Assembly: GCA_009746045.1 (NCBI GenBank)
Contig: RPFO01000059.1
Coordinates: 62,001-126,000, forward strand
DNA: 64,000 bases
Source: Mesostigma viride
Lineage: Eukaryota; Streptophyta; Mesostigmatophyceae; Mesostigmatales; Mesostigmataceae
Direction of reading: 5' to 3'
The number at the start of each line of letters is the position of its first letter. Position 1 is the first letter of the stretch. Under the pieces are notes generated by a model. It was not told where the DNA came from. It saw only the letters and a list, made by a program, of their open reading frames with translations, and ran no database searches. Positions 12,728 through 39,668 of this stretch are shown here, one piece after another. The translations under genes were made by a program, and so were the position numbers.

Positions 12728-13589
12728 TATGATGGTCGTGGGCGGAGGAGGGCTGTAGGTTGGTATTTGGGCCCCAAGGTAGCTTCTGACCCCTAGGGCG
12801 TTCCCGTTGGTAGCTTGGCGGATTAACGGCAGGAGGTCTGTAGAGACAGCATGGGGTACTGCGGCAGTTTCATGGCCAGGATTTTGCAGGGCGGTGCCAA
12901 GGTGCTGAGATTCTGCTGCCATCTGGTCTAGGCTCAAGGGGGGCCGGCCATTAACCATCGTGGCGGTAGATCAATGCTGACAGTTGTTCTGTGGCTCCAG
13001 GCTGATGTGTGTATGAAGGTAAAAACTCAAAACCTCGCAGCTTGCAATTGCACTAGCTTTTTCTGAATGGTCAGCATGGTCAGCATGGCAGCTTTACAGT
13101 ATCTGTTCGTGGCAGGAATGCTTTTGTGCTGCAGTTGTGCGTCGACCTCTCATCTTGCTTCCTACTATCAAGGAGACAACCAGCTGTCTATAGTAGGAGT
13201 AGTCTCACTTAATAGCTGGATATCACAAGAGATGGGGAATGCCAGGAGCCTGGGCATGTGGCAGTAGGCGCTGATATTCCGGGCCTCTAGCTTGCATATT
13301 CTGGGAAACTACCAAGTTTCGAGCTATCACAAAAATCCTATTGGCATTTGCCTTTGCACTAAAACTAATTTTATTACTATGAGACAACTATTCCTGGACA
13401 CATGGCGATCCAACGTCGTGGAAGGACTAGGGTAGTTGTCGGAGAGGAAAGACGTGAAGAGTAAGTAAGTAAGTACTTGCGTGTCATGCGCAAAGGTATG
13501 CCACGGAGTACTATGCTAATCTCATTAGAAAAATAATTACACAACAGTTTAAACAAATATCGTCTGCATCATCCCCCAACCGTTAAGCA
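12728..13589. other. 3' flank of the SAPS gene, no gene seen
   Basis: This stretch holds the presumed 3' untranslated region of the SAPS gene and then AT-richer spacer up to the end of the LINE fossil. I see no convincing ORF, RNA gene or repeat. Confidence 0.6.
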
Positions 13590-15578
13590 CTAGATGGGGA
13601 TGTAATCCTCATCCGAGCTGTCCTCTACTGTAATGGCAGACGAGGCGGTAGTGTAGCGGCTATCCTCAGTACCAATAACCTCCACCTGCGGACTTCTACC
13701 CTGGCTAGCAACTGGCCGCGGGGCCCGTGGGGAGAAAACAGGAGCATACCCCTCGGGAAGGTGCTTATCGCAGATGGCAGCCCATTTCTCCTTGTCAATC
13801 ATGCGGGCGCGGAGTACGGATAGTCCCAGAAGCCCTGCATCTTCAAGCAGTTGTGTCACATAGGTCCGGGTCGCGCCGCGCCGGTGCCCGGCGCGCGCAA
13901 GTTTGCCAGTGGGTTGCGATGGGACAAGGGGACCCTGCCATAGGAGGTGTCTACCTGGTTGGCCCGTCTCAAGCCCCCCGGCAAGGCCCACATCGGTATC
14001 CACCTGGTCTGTGCGGGCAAGATGGCCGGCAAAGAGGAGGCAGCGGTGTCGGATGGTATGGGTGACAAGAGGGAGCTCGCAGTAGAGCTCGGCCCGGGTG
14101 CGGCGTACGTTCTTGGTAGCGGACGCCGAGGATCTGATGGAGCATTCCAGTGAGGGTGCCGTCAAGCTGCTGGCTCAGCGCCTGGTCCAGGGTCCGCGCC
14201 TCGCAGCCATAAAGGAGGATCAGAATAAAGGAGGATGCTGAGGACAAGGGCCTTGAAAAGAATGCGCTTGCCTCGCTCACTCAGGTAGCGTCAGGTCCAG
14301 AACCTGTCGAGGCGGCGGAGGGCCGCCCAGGCCTGGCCAATGCGGGTGTTGATGTCGTCGGCCGTGGAGGGAAGCCAGCTGCCAAGGAGCTTGAAGCGAG
14401 TCGCCGGGGGGACGGGGCTGCCGTCCAGCAAGAGGAGGGTGGGTGGGGCTATCCCAGCAGGGAAGCCGATGGCCATGACCTCCGTTTTCTTGCTGATTAT
14501 AAGCCCCACCGCCCGCGCTTCAAATGATAAGCTGTCTAGCCAGAGTTGGGCTGACTCCGGGGTTTCCATGAGTGTCGTGTCATCAGCGTAGATCAGATCG
14601 CTCAGGCGGTAGGGTGGGCCGACCCCGCCGTAGCTGGCGTACTTCGTGACCTCGATCCCCGGCGGGCGCCCCTCCACCCGGGCGAGCGGGTTGTGCACGC
14701 TGCATAATATAGTCCACCATAATGATGAATAGATATGGGGAGAGCACACAGCCCTGCCACACCCCGGTGTGCAGGGGGAACGCCGGAGTGACGCCGTCGG
14801 CGGTACGGACCTAGCTGGGCTTGGGACTCTTCATAGAACTGGCGGATGATCCCAACGATGTACGATGGGACACGGAACAGGTGGAGGACCACCCACAGGG
14901 GCGTCCCATATTCTGATCAGACACTAGCTCCGCAAAGTTGAAAACCATTTGCGGTCAGTGCCGGGCCGCGGAAAACGCGGAAAAACGCGATCTGCAAATG
15001 AATCTGACCGGAATCGAACTGGGGACCTCTCGCACCAATTTTGCTGACTATAGGACGGACGTCCCATATAACCGTATCGAATGCCTTGGTGTAATCCACG
15101 AAGATCAATAGCAATGGCAAGAGGCCGGGGGCCAGGCGGCCCACTTCCTCAATCAGGCGGCGCGCGGTAATAGTGACCATAACACAATTGCGACCAGCAC
15201 GGAATTAAGCCCATCTGGGACTCACCTAGGTGGGGATCGAGGCTGGCGCACATGCGGTTAAGCAGGAGACGCATTAATTCAGACTTTCATGATCAGCACG
15301 CAGCTTTGGAGGCATACGCCGCGGTAGTTGCCGGTATCCGCGGCGGACCCCTTGCCCTTGTGGAGCATGACCCGGACATGCAGCGGTCTTCCAATAGGCG
15401 GGGGGAGGCCATCTCGTAGAATCCGGTTGCAAACACCCCGGAGGAAAGGCTCAAGCTCAGGCATCATCCACCTGCGGTGAAACATTGTCCACTCCCATGG
15501 CAGCATCATTGCGGAGGGTGGAGATGGCAGCCGAATCCGTGAAGTGAGCCCCGCATCGCTGTCGCGTTTGCGTGCCAT
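13590..15578 (-). pseudogene. Degraded non-LTR retrotransposon (LINE) reverse transcriptase, 3' half
   Basis: Reading the minus strand from right to left gives reverse transcriptase landmarks in order but in different frames: HKGKGSAADTGNYRGV (fingers), LLIFVDYTKAFDTV (motif A), GVWQGCVLSPYLF (motif B), LIYADDTTLM (catalytic YADD, motif C), RFKLLGSWL, then LYGCEART and a C-terminal part containing LLFAGHLART. Frameshifts, missing pieces and a SINE insertion at 14912-15060 show it is dead. The right end is cut by the element starting at 15560. No RNase H or endonuclease was seen. The YADD and GVWQG motifs make the class certain; the clade is not. Confidence 0.9.
14912..15060 (-). mobile_element. 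tRNA-related SINE inserted in the LINE fossil
   Basis: The insert of about 148 bp is flanked by a direct repeat, GTCCCATAT, at 14903-14911 and 15061-15069 (10 bp if the preceding C is counted). On the minus strand its first 60 bases carry a box-A-like stretch (TAGTCAGCAAAATTGG) and, 14 bases further on, a good RNA polymerase III box B (AGTTCGATTCC). That is the head of a tRNA-derived SINE. Its tail contains CCGGGCCGCGG, which also occurs in the neighbouring long elements. The LINE reading resumes on both sides of it. Confidence 0.75.
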
Positions 15579-16640
15579 ATCATCCTAGACTGGTCATTAC
15601 CGCTTCTTGGAATGCATCCACTATCAGCAGTAATCATGTGTGAGATATGCCACCTTAAAATGAGAATGAAAGGTGCGGTCCTTTATGGCACCGCCACCTT
15701 CATGACAGGCAATCCGGCCCAACTAGCCGATTCTTGAGACCATGCTTTATCATTAAAGCAACCAAAAGACATTTCAATTCCAATGAGATACATGACGAAT
15801 TACAAAGAGTGTCGAGTTGTAATGTTGTAGTTATAAGAGCAGCTGTGAGGTCCCTTGGTTGACGCCACTGCAGGCCCCTTGTGGCGGCAGTGCGCGTGTG
15901 TTCCCGACCTAGTTCCTACTGGCATTCTTGCCAACGACGACCAGGGTGCCCGAAGGCCCTGTCCCTTGTCTCGTTCTCAGTCTTACACACATTCTTAACA
16001 AAACCAATACATTGTCATATCCGTCAGTCCATCCTCATGGCAACTGACTGCATGCAACCACTCACGGGGGCTGCTCCGGGCTGCTCGAACTATTTCACCC
16101 CATGAAGACAACAAACCAGTTGTGAGGGAGAGAAACGGACGAACAACGACCACCATGGTTCGTTGCTCATCCTTCTATACTGCTCAAAGCTCAAACCTGG
16201 CGGCTGGCGCCACTAGCGCCACTTTAGACATCAGCCAATCATAACATTGTCTAATTTCCGACAAGCTAAACTTCAAGCTTTATCTGTCAAGCGAACACAA
16301 ATATACAAGGGCAAATCTGTCGGCTATGCCAGGCACCGCCTGGGGCTTCCTTGCATTTGTGTCTGGTGTCCCACGTTGAAATCCTGAAATTGCACATCTG
16401 CTCAGTGCCTCGCCGGCTTGCTGCGTACCAGCATTCGGCAAACTGCCCTTGTGACGAATGTCAGTGAAATTCAGGTCCGCCCAAAAGTTCCGTCAGCAAA
16501 TTCAGCGGACTTGGCGCGTGAGTACAATTGAGATCCGCGGCGTCAGTACCGGGCCGCGGTATAGCAACCCGCACAAGGCTGCGGACGTCAGAATTACGCT
16601 AAAATCTGAATTGCGGACGTGATAGATCACGGACGCGACA
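15560..16640. mobile_element. Non-autonomous element with short inverted ends, copy 1
   Basis: The element starts TGTCGCGT and ends ACGCGACA, which are exact inverted complements; the similarity extends imperfectly inward (GTG...TATCA). It is 1081 bp, holds no coding region, and is nearly identical to copy 2 except that it lacks 347 bp present there. The left end interrupts the LINE. A possible 4-bp flanking duplication TCGC lies before copy 1 and after copy 2. The superfamily is unknown. Confidence 0.65.
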
Positions 16641-16642
16641 GC

Positions 16643-18070
16643 TGTCGCGTTTGCGTGCCATATCATCCTAGACTGGTCATTACCGCTTCTTGGAATGCAT
16701 CCACTATCAGCAGTAATCATGTGTGAGATATGCCACCTCCCCCCCCACTATTTAGCTCACAACAACGTGAGAGCAAAAAGTGAAAGAAAGGCATCTCACA
16801 CTAAAGAAGGAAGCCCAAAGAGGGCGTCATTCCAGGCAGCAGCAAAAAGGAAAAAAAAAAATCCAGCTGCTCAAAGAGGCTTTTCCAGGATCAGCAACAA
16901 CCTTAACATGTATGCTTTTAAAGGCTTAGCAATAACCCCTTCATTGGCTTTTTACCGGGAAAAGCCTAACCTCTTCAGATGCTTTTGAAGGCTAAGCAAT
17001 AACCTCTTCCTTGTGCTTCCCTGGGTGAAGCAGGAGGAACATCCAGGCTGGCCGGACTGAACCCATCATGGGTTGTTCGTCCGTTTAAAATGAGAATGAA
17101 AGGTGCGGTCCTTTATGGCACCGCCACCTTCATGACAGGCAATCCGGCCCAACTAGCCGATTCTTGAGACCATGCTTTATCATTAAAGCAACCAAAAGAC
17201 ATTTCAATTCCAATGAGATACATGACGAATTACAAAGAGTGTCGAGTTGTAATGTTGTAGTTATAAGAGCAGCTGTGAGGTCCCTTGGTTGACGCCACTG
17301 CAGGCCCCTTGTGGCGGCAGTGCGCGTGTGTTCCCGACCTAGTTCCTACTGGCATTCTTGCCAACGACGACCAGGGTGCCCGAAGGCCCTGTCCCTTGTC
17401 TCGTTCTCAGTCTTACACACATTCTTAACAAAACCAATACATTGTCATATCCGTCAGTCCATCCTCATGGCAACTGACTGCATGCAACCACTCACGGGGG
17501 CTGCTCCGGGCTGCTCGAACTATTTCACCCCATGAAGACAACAAACCAGTTGTGAGGGAGAGAAACGGACGAACAACGACCACCATGGTTCGTTGCTCAT
17601 CCTTCTATACTGCTCAAAGCTCAAACCTGGCGGCTGGCGCCACTAGCGCCACTTTAGACATCAGCCAATCATAACATTGTCTAATTTCCGACAAGCTAAA
17701 CTTCAAGCTTTATCTGTCAAGCGAACACAAATATACAAGGGCAAATCTGTCGGCTATGCCAGGCACCGCCTGGGGCTTCCTTGCATTTGTGTCTGGTGTC
17801 CCACGTTGAAATCCTGAAATTGCACATCTGCTCAGTGCCTCGCCGGCTTGCTGCGTACCAGCATTCGGCAAACTGCCCTTGTGACGAATGTCAGTGAAAT
17901 TCAGGTCCGCCCAAAAGTTCCGTCAGCAAATTCAGCGGACTTGGCGCGTGAGTACAATTGAGATCCGCGGCGTCAGTACCGGGCCGCGGTATAGCAACCC
18001 GCACAAGGCTGCGGACGTCAGAATTACGCTAAAATCTGAATTGCGGACGTGATAGATCACGGACGCGACA
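16643..18070. mobile_element. Non-autonomous element with short inverted ends, copy 2
   Basis: This copy is 1428 bp, separated from copy 1 by only GC, and bounded by the same TGTCGCGT...ACGCGACA ends. It matches copy 1 from 16643 to 16738 and from 17086 to 18070. Bases 16739-17085 are unique to it; they end in GTTGTTCGTCCGTTT, whose inverted complement lies further inside at about 17564-17580. No protein coding potential was found. Confidence 0.65.
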
Positions 18071-18899
18071 TCGCGTGCTGCCCACAGGCTACAGTTAATT
18101 AATAAGCACGTGACTGCTCATGCTAGATAGCCGCCGGCCTATTCGTCCTTTGCTCAGCATGCGCATATACACACATGGCACCCATGTGTAGTTGTCTCGT
18201 GAACTTACGAGTAATGGCCACGTGCAATGTATACTGCTCCATGAGCAGTAATGGCTCAGCCTACTACTCGCTGCGCTCAATCAGTTTCTCAGTCAACGCA
18301 CAAGCGCCACTTCAGTCCCGCACACTTCAGTATCCTGGTGCCCCCACAGTAAATGCCAGATTCTCGATCCTCCTGAGTAGCTTGAACATATAGCCGCGTG
18401 GTGTCTTGCCTTCGGGCATGAGGGCAGCCGGGTATCTCTGCCCCCTTCCTGCGTTGTGCAGCAGGGATGTAAAGTACCAAGTGCTCCGCGCCAGGGGATC
18501 GCGTGTGTTTAATGCATGCATCATTGCAATGTTAAAGAATGTAGCCTGTAGGTGTGCCAGTAGGCACCCTGGACCTAATTGCATTTGGCCTTGCATCACA
18601 CAAGTTGCATTAGCTACCTTTGGTAAGGATTGAGCGATCGTGGACGAAAACTAATAGCCTGCATGCTTGCACTGCTAGCCTGGCCACGCCAACATGCGGT
18701 AGCTTTGGGCTTCTTTGGCCTACCGCCCTAACGATGGTGTACCCAGACGTTGGAGAGGTCACCTACATGGGGCCATGCTAAATCAAAACACGCAAAAACT
18801 CACTATACTTAATTAAAACACTGTACTTCACAAACTCGGGGTTTATTCAACATGGTGAGTAGTACACCACATGCGCTTACGCGTAAACTAGACCGCCAA
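18071..18899. other. Spacer right of the transposon nest
   Basis: No gene is supported. Minus-strand ORFs at 18289-18599 resemble no family I know and may be decayed LINE sequence. Confidence 0.4.
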
Positions 18900-19658
18900 T
18901 TACCAGGCAGGTTTGCCGAGAAGGGGAAAAGGGAAACCAGCTGTTGCCAGTTTCGCTCGCGCGTCACGCATCATTGGCTTGGACCCGATGGGCAGAAACC
19001 GCGCGTCCTTCCCCTTCCAGTCGCCGAACGCGAGGCGAATCGCCTCCACGTCGAACCTCCCGTGCAGAATGGATTTTGGAGTCGTCAAACTGCCGACTTG
19101 TTGAGTCTCCTTGTCCTGTGAGAGGATGAGCATCCAGCGGAAGCGGTCGGGGAACTCGGCCGCGAGCGCGTCAAACTGTTCTTTAAATAGCGCCTCCCTC
19201 GCGTGCCGGTACGCGCACAGCAGGCGCACCTCGCGGCCCTCCGCTACCAGCTGCCGCGCCGTGTGCACCATCTCCGTCACGCCGACACCAAACGAGATCA
19301 GCCCCGCGCACGCGCTCAACAGCACCGGTTTCCGTCTCGTCCGTGCAATAAACGCTACCTCGCCAATCGCCAATTCCTTGCCGAGATACACAGACATGCA
19401 GCCGCCGCGGTAGACTTTCACCGTAAGGGTGAGCCGGATTTCATCCGCACGGCTCGTGATGGAGTAGGTGCGTCCGCGGAACAGCGAGTTCGGCCGTCGC
19501 ACCTTGACGTGCGTGCACGGCTGCTCAAAGCCCAGCGGGCCCGGCAGCTCGAACGAGACGCGCACGATGGATTCCCATGGGTCGCTGTCTTCCCCCGTAA
19601 GAAGCACTTCTCGGTTAATCAGCTTGCACGGGCGGAACCACACACCCAGCGCGCCCAT
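18900..19658 (-). CDS. NADH-cytochrome b5 reductase-like FAD/NAD(P)-binding oxidoreductase
   Basis: The 252-residue product has the ferredoxin-reductase fold: a FAD-binding beta barrel with RTYSITS (about residue 62), then a NAD(P)-binding Rossmann half with ISFGVGVTEM (about 123), a LLCAYRHAREALF strand-helix, and a C-terminal block LPIGSKPMMRDARAKL. Length and order match NADH-cytochrome b5 reductases, which pass electrons from NADH through FAD to a haem or iron-sulfur partner. Two normally conserved spots differ: the proline in G.G.TPM is Glu, and the usual CGPP.M reads IGSKPM. The ATG at 19658 gives a full-length start; there is no signal peptide or membrane anchor. It is a single exon among intron-rich genes and lies divergent to the F-box gene. 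The electron acceptor cannot be told. Confidence 0.83.
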   Translation of the reverse strand: MGALGVWFRPCKLINREVLLTGEDSDPWESIVRVSFELPGPLGFEQPCTHVKVRRPNSLFRGRTYSITSRADEIRLTLTVKVYRGGCMSVYLGKELAIGEVAFIARTRRKPVLLSACAGLISFGVGVTEMVHTARQLVAEGREVRLLCAYRHAREALFKEQFDALAAEFPDRFRWMLILSQDKETQQVGSLTTPKSILHGRFDVEAIRLAFGDWKGKDARFLPIGSKPMMRDARAKLATAGFPFPLLGKPAW

Positions 19659-20871
19659 TGCGTGAATAACGGTCTTCCGAGGATGTGTTCCCGTGCCTCC
19701 ACACTAATGTAAGTTAGCGATGAATTGCTGGGATATCTTTTAATGATTTAGATTCCTCTATGGTTCATTCATTCATCATCACACCCCATAATATCACTTT
19801 CACACTTCCACTTGTAATGATATTAAATTTCCCAACAAAAGCTGCAGCATTGAGGGTCGTGGTGCACCACAGTTTCTTTTCCTACTTCACCTACTGTGAA
19901 CGTGGATTGGATAGAATGATAACCTCGTCACAGGATAGGGCAAATGACAACAATACTTAACGACTCGGTGTTTCTGGTGCAGAAGCAGGGCAGTCACGAC
20001 TTTCGTGTCCTAACCTTTAAAACTCATTTCCGGCGGCCATGATGAAGTTCAGCAAATAAACATCGCCAAGCACCATGCCAGCACGCTTACTATATACAGT
20101 ACCCAGGTCATGCTGCTGCATTTCACGCTCGAGGCAAACTCTCACTTGATCGCCGAGGGCAGTCAGGCAAGAATTCATTTTCTGCCGCGGGCCGAAAGCG
20201 CTTGCCCATGCGTAAACGGGCAGTGGTCTGCACTCTGCACTCTGCAGTACTCCACGGCCCCCCGCCCGTAGGCATTATGTACTGGCAAGTGGCAGATCCG
20301 GCCTTTCCCGCCTTTTTCACATTGTACCTGATCAGGACCACCACACTGATCACCTCTGATCACACACTGATCACGTGGGTTAGGCCCATGCGGCCATCGA
20401 CTCGACCAGCACCTTCCTCATTTTAGTACCATGCATGACATAATTAGGGTCTGTCGATCCTTGGTGAACTGCTTAATCTATTATGTATGTATGGTGTCGT
20501 TGGTACGATAACTGCATGCACATGCTATAATGTCGCTCGACATGTCGGTATCTTCAGGATTTACAGGAAAGACGCGCGAAGCCATTCAGCACACCTGGTA
20601 TGGTACATGTACCTATGCCCTATGCCTTGCTACTCCTATACCGTGTACAGAGGCATTTTGATGTCATTGGATAAGTCGAACTAATGTCGGAAGGTTAATC
20701 AGGAAAATGAAGATAGCACGAGCGCGTGATACCGACATTTGCATCGCGTCCACATTGTGTAAAGCTCACGGGCTTTCTCCCTTGCGATAGAAAATTTGTG
20801 GGACTGAGAAATGGTCCATAGACCCCTTAGCCTTTCAGTGATTATAACTTAATCTACAGACACTCGACACG
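19659..20871. promoter_or_regulatory. Shared upstream region of the reductase and F-box genes
   Basis: About 1.2 kb lie between two divergently transcribed intronless genes, so promoters for both should be here. I see AT-rich stretches near 19740-19830 and 20840-20860 but no element I can name with confidence. Three TGATCAC-like repeats lie at about 20331-20375. Confidence 0.4.
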
Positions 20872-22443
20872 ATGTCTACGGAGAATGCAAGCCAGGAAGA
20901 CGTGGGCCTCCAAGATTTGGCCGATATTCCGTGGTTAGGAGAGCGCATTCTGGAGGGCGTACCTCTAGTGCAGCGAATCCGGCTGAGACAGGTGTGCAGC
21001 TCCTTCCGCTCGGCAGTCGACACGTCTCTCGAGAAATTGCAGCATCTTTCTCAGCACGATTTAGATACCCTCGAACTCGTTTCAAGCGAGAGCATCCCGG
21101 ACGCAATTGTCTGGCTGGTTCGGAAATGCCCCAACCTGCGGTCGCTGTCCTGCTCGGGCCATCCAAAGGACTTCCAGCTCCCTGACACGCCTGTCGACCC
21201 ATCCACTCGTGGCTGGGATTGCAGTCCTTTAATGCTTGCGCTCGCTGCACAGCGTAGGGAGCTGCGCACGCTCTCCCTGACCAACTTTGGCTCTTTAACC
21301 GACGAAACCTTTGCCGCCGTGGCCGCCAAGTGCCCTGAGCTGCGCCAGCTGGACCTGTCCGGGTCCCCGATGCTCACGGCACGTGCCATGCTCGCCGTGG
21401 CCTTTGCTTGCCCCCGCCTCCAACACCTCAGCCTCGCCCGCTGCTCCCTGATCCGCAACGCTGGCATCCGCATCCTGGGCGAGCGGTGCCGCGACCTGGA
21501 GCACCTAAACCTGACGCACCTGCACCTGCTCCAAGATGATGCCATCCTCCCCGTGATCGACAACTGTGCGAAGCTCCGCTATTTAAAAATAACCTCGAGC
21601 CACATCTCGGGCGCCATCCTGCACCGCATCGCATCGCGTGCCACCCCCCTGGAGCACCTGGACCTCAAGCACTGCCACGTCAGCGACGAGAGCGTCGCCG
21701 CGGCCGCCAGTTGCTGCCGCTCCTCCCTCCGACAGCTCACCCTCGCCTACTGCCAGAGCTTGCTGGGCGTGTGCTTGACCTCCATCGGCCAGGAGTGCGG
21801 CCAGTTGGTCCACCTGGACGTGTCAGGGCTCCACCTGGCGTCACCTGCAGGGCTCGCTCAACTGGGTGCCATCTCGCAGGGCTGCTTGCAGCTACGGGCG
21901 TTCCTGGCGGCTGACTCCAGCGTGACAGATGACGGGATAAGCGTCCTCACCAGCGGGTGCCAGCAGCTAGAGAGTGTCACCTTCTCCCGCTCCACCCACG
22001 TGACGGACAACGGAATCATGTTCCTGGCTGACCAGTGCCCCCAACTACGCCACCTCACCATCGCCGAATGCGGAAAGGTCACCGACAAGGGCGTGCGGCG
22101 GGTGGCCGAACGGTGCCCGGGACTTGAGTTACTCAAGGCCAACCGGTGCGGGTATATAACCGACGCAAGCATAGTCCCGCTTGTGCGACGGTGCACGGGG
22201 CTCATACACTTGGCGGTCGCCCGCAGCAGCATCACGGACCGAACACTCCGCGCGCTGGCGGAGCGGGGGTCTCTCACATACCTGGACGTCTCGCGATGTG
22301 CCGCGGTCACTGCGCAGGAGCTAGGGAGGGTGGGGAGCGCGTGCCCAAATTTGAGCCGCCTGTGTGCGATTAAGTGCCCCAAAGTCGCACCAGGCACACT
22401 GGATGCGCGGGTGCCTAAGCGTTGTCATGTTTTGTACATCTAA
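20872..22443 (+). CDS. F-box and leucine-rich-repeat protein
   Basis: F-box/LRR proteins are substrate adaptors of SCF (Skp1-Cullin-F-box) ubiquitin ligases. The 523-residue product starts with a short leader and an F-box-like segment (about residues 15-55: LADIPWLGERILEGVP, then LRQVCSSFRSAV). About 14 cysteine-containing leucine-rich repeats of the FBXL/AMN1 type follow, each of about 26 residues with the pattern C..L..L.L..C..(I/L)TD; examples are CPELRQLDLSGSPMLT, CPQLRHLTIAECGKVTD and CPGLELLKANRCGYITD. It ends shortly after the last repeat, at LYI. It is one uninterrupted exon with an ATG at 20872. The substrate is unknown, and a role outside the SCF complex cannot be excluded. Confidence 0.95.
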   Translation: MSTENASQEDVGLQDLADIPWLGERILEGVPLVQRIRLRQVCSSFRSAVDTSLEKLQHLSQHDLDTLELVSSESIPDAIVWLVRKCPNLRSLSCSGHPKDFQLPDTPVDPSTRGWDCSPLMLALAAQRRELRTLSLTNFGSLTDETFAAVAAKCPELRQLDLSGSPMLTARAMLAVAFACPRLQHLSLARCSLIRNAGIRILGERCRDLEHLNLTHLHLLQDDAILPVIDNCAKLRYLKITSSHISGAILHRIASRATPLEHLDLKHCHVSDESVAAAASCCRSSLRQLTLAYCQSLLGVCLTSIGQECGQLVHLDVSGLHLASPAGLAQLGAISQGCLQLRAFLAADSSVTDDGISVLTSGCQQLESVTFSRSTHVTDNGIMFLADQCPQLRHLTIAECGKVTDKGVRRVAERCPGLELLKANRCGYITDASIVPLVRRCTGLIHLAVARSSITDRTLRALAERGSLTYLDVSRCAAVTAQELGRVGSACPNLSRLCAIKCPKVAPGTLDARVPKRCHVLYI

Positions 22444-23889
22444 GTGGGCAAGTTATTATTCCCATCCCGTGGGCCGAAGTCTCAAAGCATTTCTCATAAA
22501 GTTCTTGTGTACCAAATAACATCCTAAGGTCAGCTAAGCCAATTACAATGTATATTTTAAGGGAGATACATACCGGCTAGCTTTCGGGACCTTCTCAGTG
22601 GAGTCACCCTGGCCCGTGAAGAATTGTTTCCATACCGGCCAAGTTAACTTCTAGGTGCTCTACTAGCCTTTGTGTAGAACTTCACTAGTGCTCCCTTCAA
22701 ATTTTCCACTGCACATCACATCCTGTATTCCTTCAATTGTATGTTTGGTTTTTCAATTGTATGCGTGCTCCTCAGTTAGTGCCAAGCCGTGTGAAACGTA
22801 TACACCAAACTAGGCCTACATTGCACAATTAATTAATTAATTAAACACGTGCTCCCCTTGGGGAGTCACGGAGCACCAGATTGCTCCACAGCTAGGTATG
22901 CCGCAGGGTGCACAATCGGACTCGTCGAAACGATCCGGCATCCACGTGCAATAAAGCTTCGACATAGCAAAAGCTTCTTATCCTCTAGCGGGCGCATGCA
23001 GTAGGGCTGCCCCATGGTCCAGTGGCCACAGATAGGCTTAATTGGAACTCATTCAGAGGCCTCTGACCGGCTCTGGCCGGCCCCGGTTCGGGAGCTTATT
23101 ATATAGGCCCGGAGCCTGAGGGGTTTCAGGGGCATACCCAGGGTTCACCCACAAACCACACGCGCAAAAAATATTTAATAAAAAGCACTCTGGTGCTCCG
23201 TGACGAGTTCCCCCATGGGGAGCACATTAAAACTGCTACTATCACGTAGGCTACACGTACGTCACGTGCATGGGTGCCTTGATAAAAAAACCTTCAACCC
23301 CTATACACAACGAGGAGGGAGGGCGCCCTAGTAGCGCTTCTCTCACTGCCCTTAGTGGGCACAGAGCGCATGGGTGTATATGTGCAATTAATTGCCCTAA
23401 TCGTATTTGTCTGTCCTTCCTATTTTATCTGTATAAGACATTTAGTCTATAGATTTCTGGCCTGAGCTGGTTGTCTCTTTGATACTTGCCGGCCTGCGAT
23501 GTTTCACGGAAGATGACACGTACGTACGTATGCATGCATGCAGAGAGGCTACCATCACAGCGTCTACTCAGATTGCCTACTCAGAACCTCACGAGTGTAG
23601 GATCACCTCACATTCATTACATAATTTACATAATGAACGTCCATAGTTGTCTCCTTTAATCATTAATGTCACAGCCTGGCTGTGCGCCATGCAGACCTAC
23701 TGCCCCTGTTTGTGATAAGTCCAGATGGCTTCTGAGCAGTCCCGTCTAACAACTAGCAAGGCGAAGCGTAAAAAAGGCACCATACTGCTGCCTGCCATCG
23801 GGTCAAGTTCAACGCCAGCTGCATGCGGGACTTTCCCTGCCAAGCAAGCATGCAGGGATGATGGCCTGACAACATTAGTTTCTCTCAAT
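22444..23889. other. Spacer between F-box and synthase genes
   Basis: The two genes converge here, so 3' untranslated regions lie at both ends. Apart from the MITE-like element at 22849-23225, a run of (TTAA)n at 22829-22845 and (TACG)/(CATG) runs near 23518-23542, I see no gene. Confidence 0.5.
22849..23225. mobile_element. MITE-like element with folded terminal inverted repeats
   Basis: The left end GTGCTCCCC...CACGGAGCACCAG (22849-22879) is repeated inverted at the right end, CTGGTGCTCCGTG...GGGGAGCAC (about 23189-23225). Each end can also fold on itself because GTGCTCC and GGAGCAC occur within it. It is flanked by TTAAA on the left and by TTAAA after ACA on the right, suggesting a TTAA-type target duplication. 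The element is about 377 bp with no coding region. Confidence 0.7.

Positions 23890-39668
<15,779 letters not shown>

Noticed and set aside
15656-18070. The near-identical 985-bp direct repeats as LTRs of a retrotransposon
   Set aside because: The internal region would be only about 445 bp with no primer-binding site or polypurine tract, and no matching target duplication flanks the pair; short inverted ends of each unit fit better.
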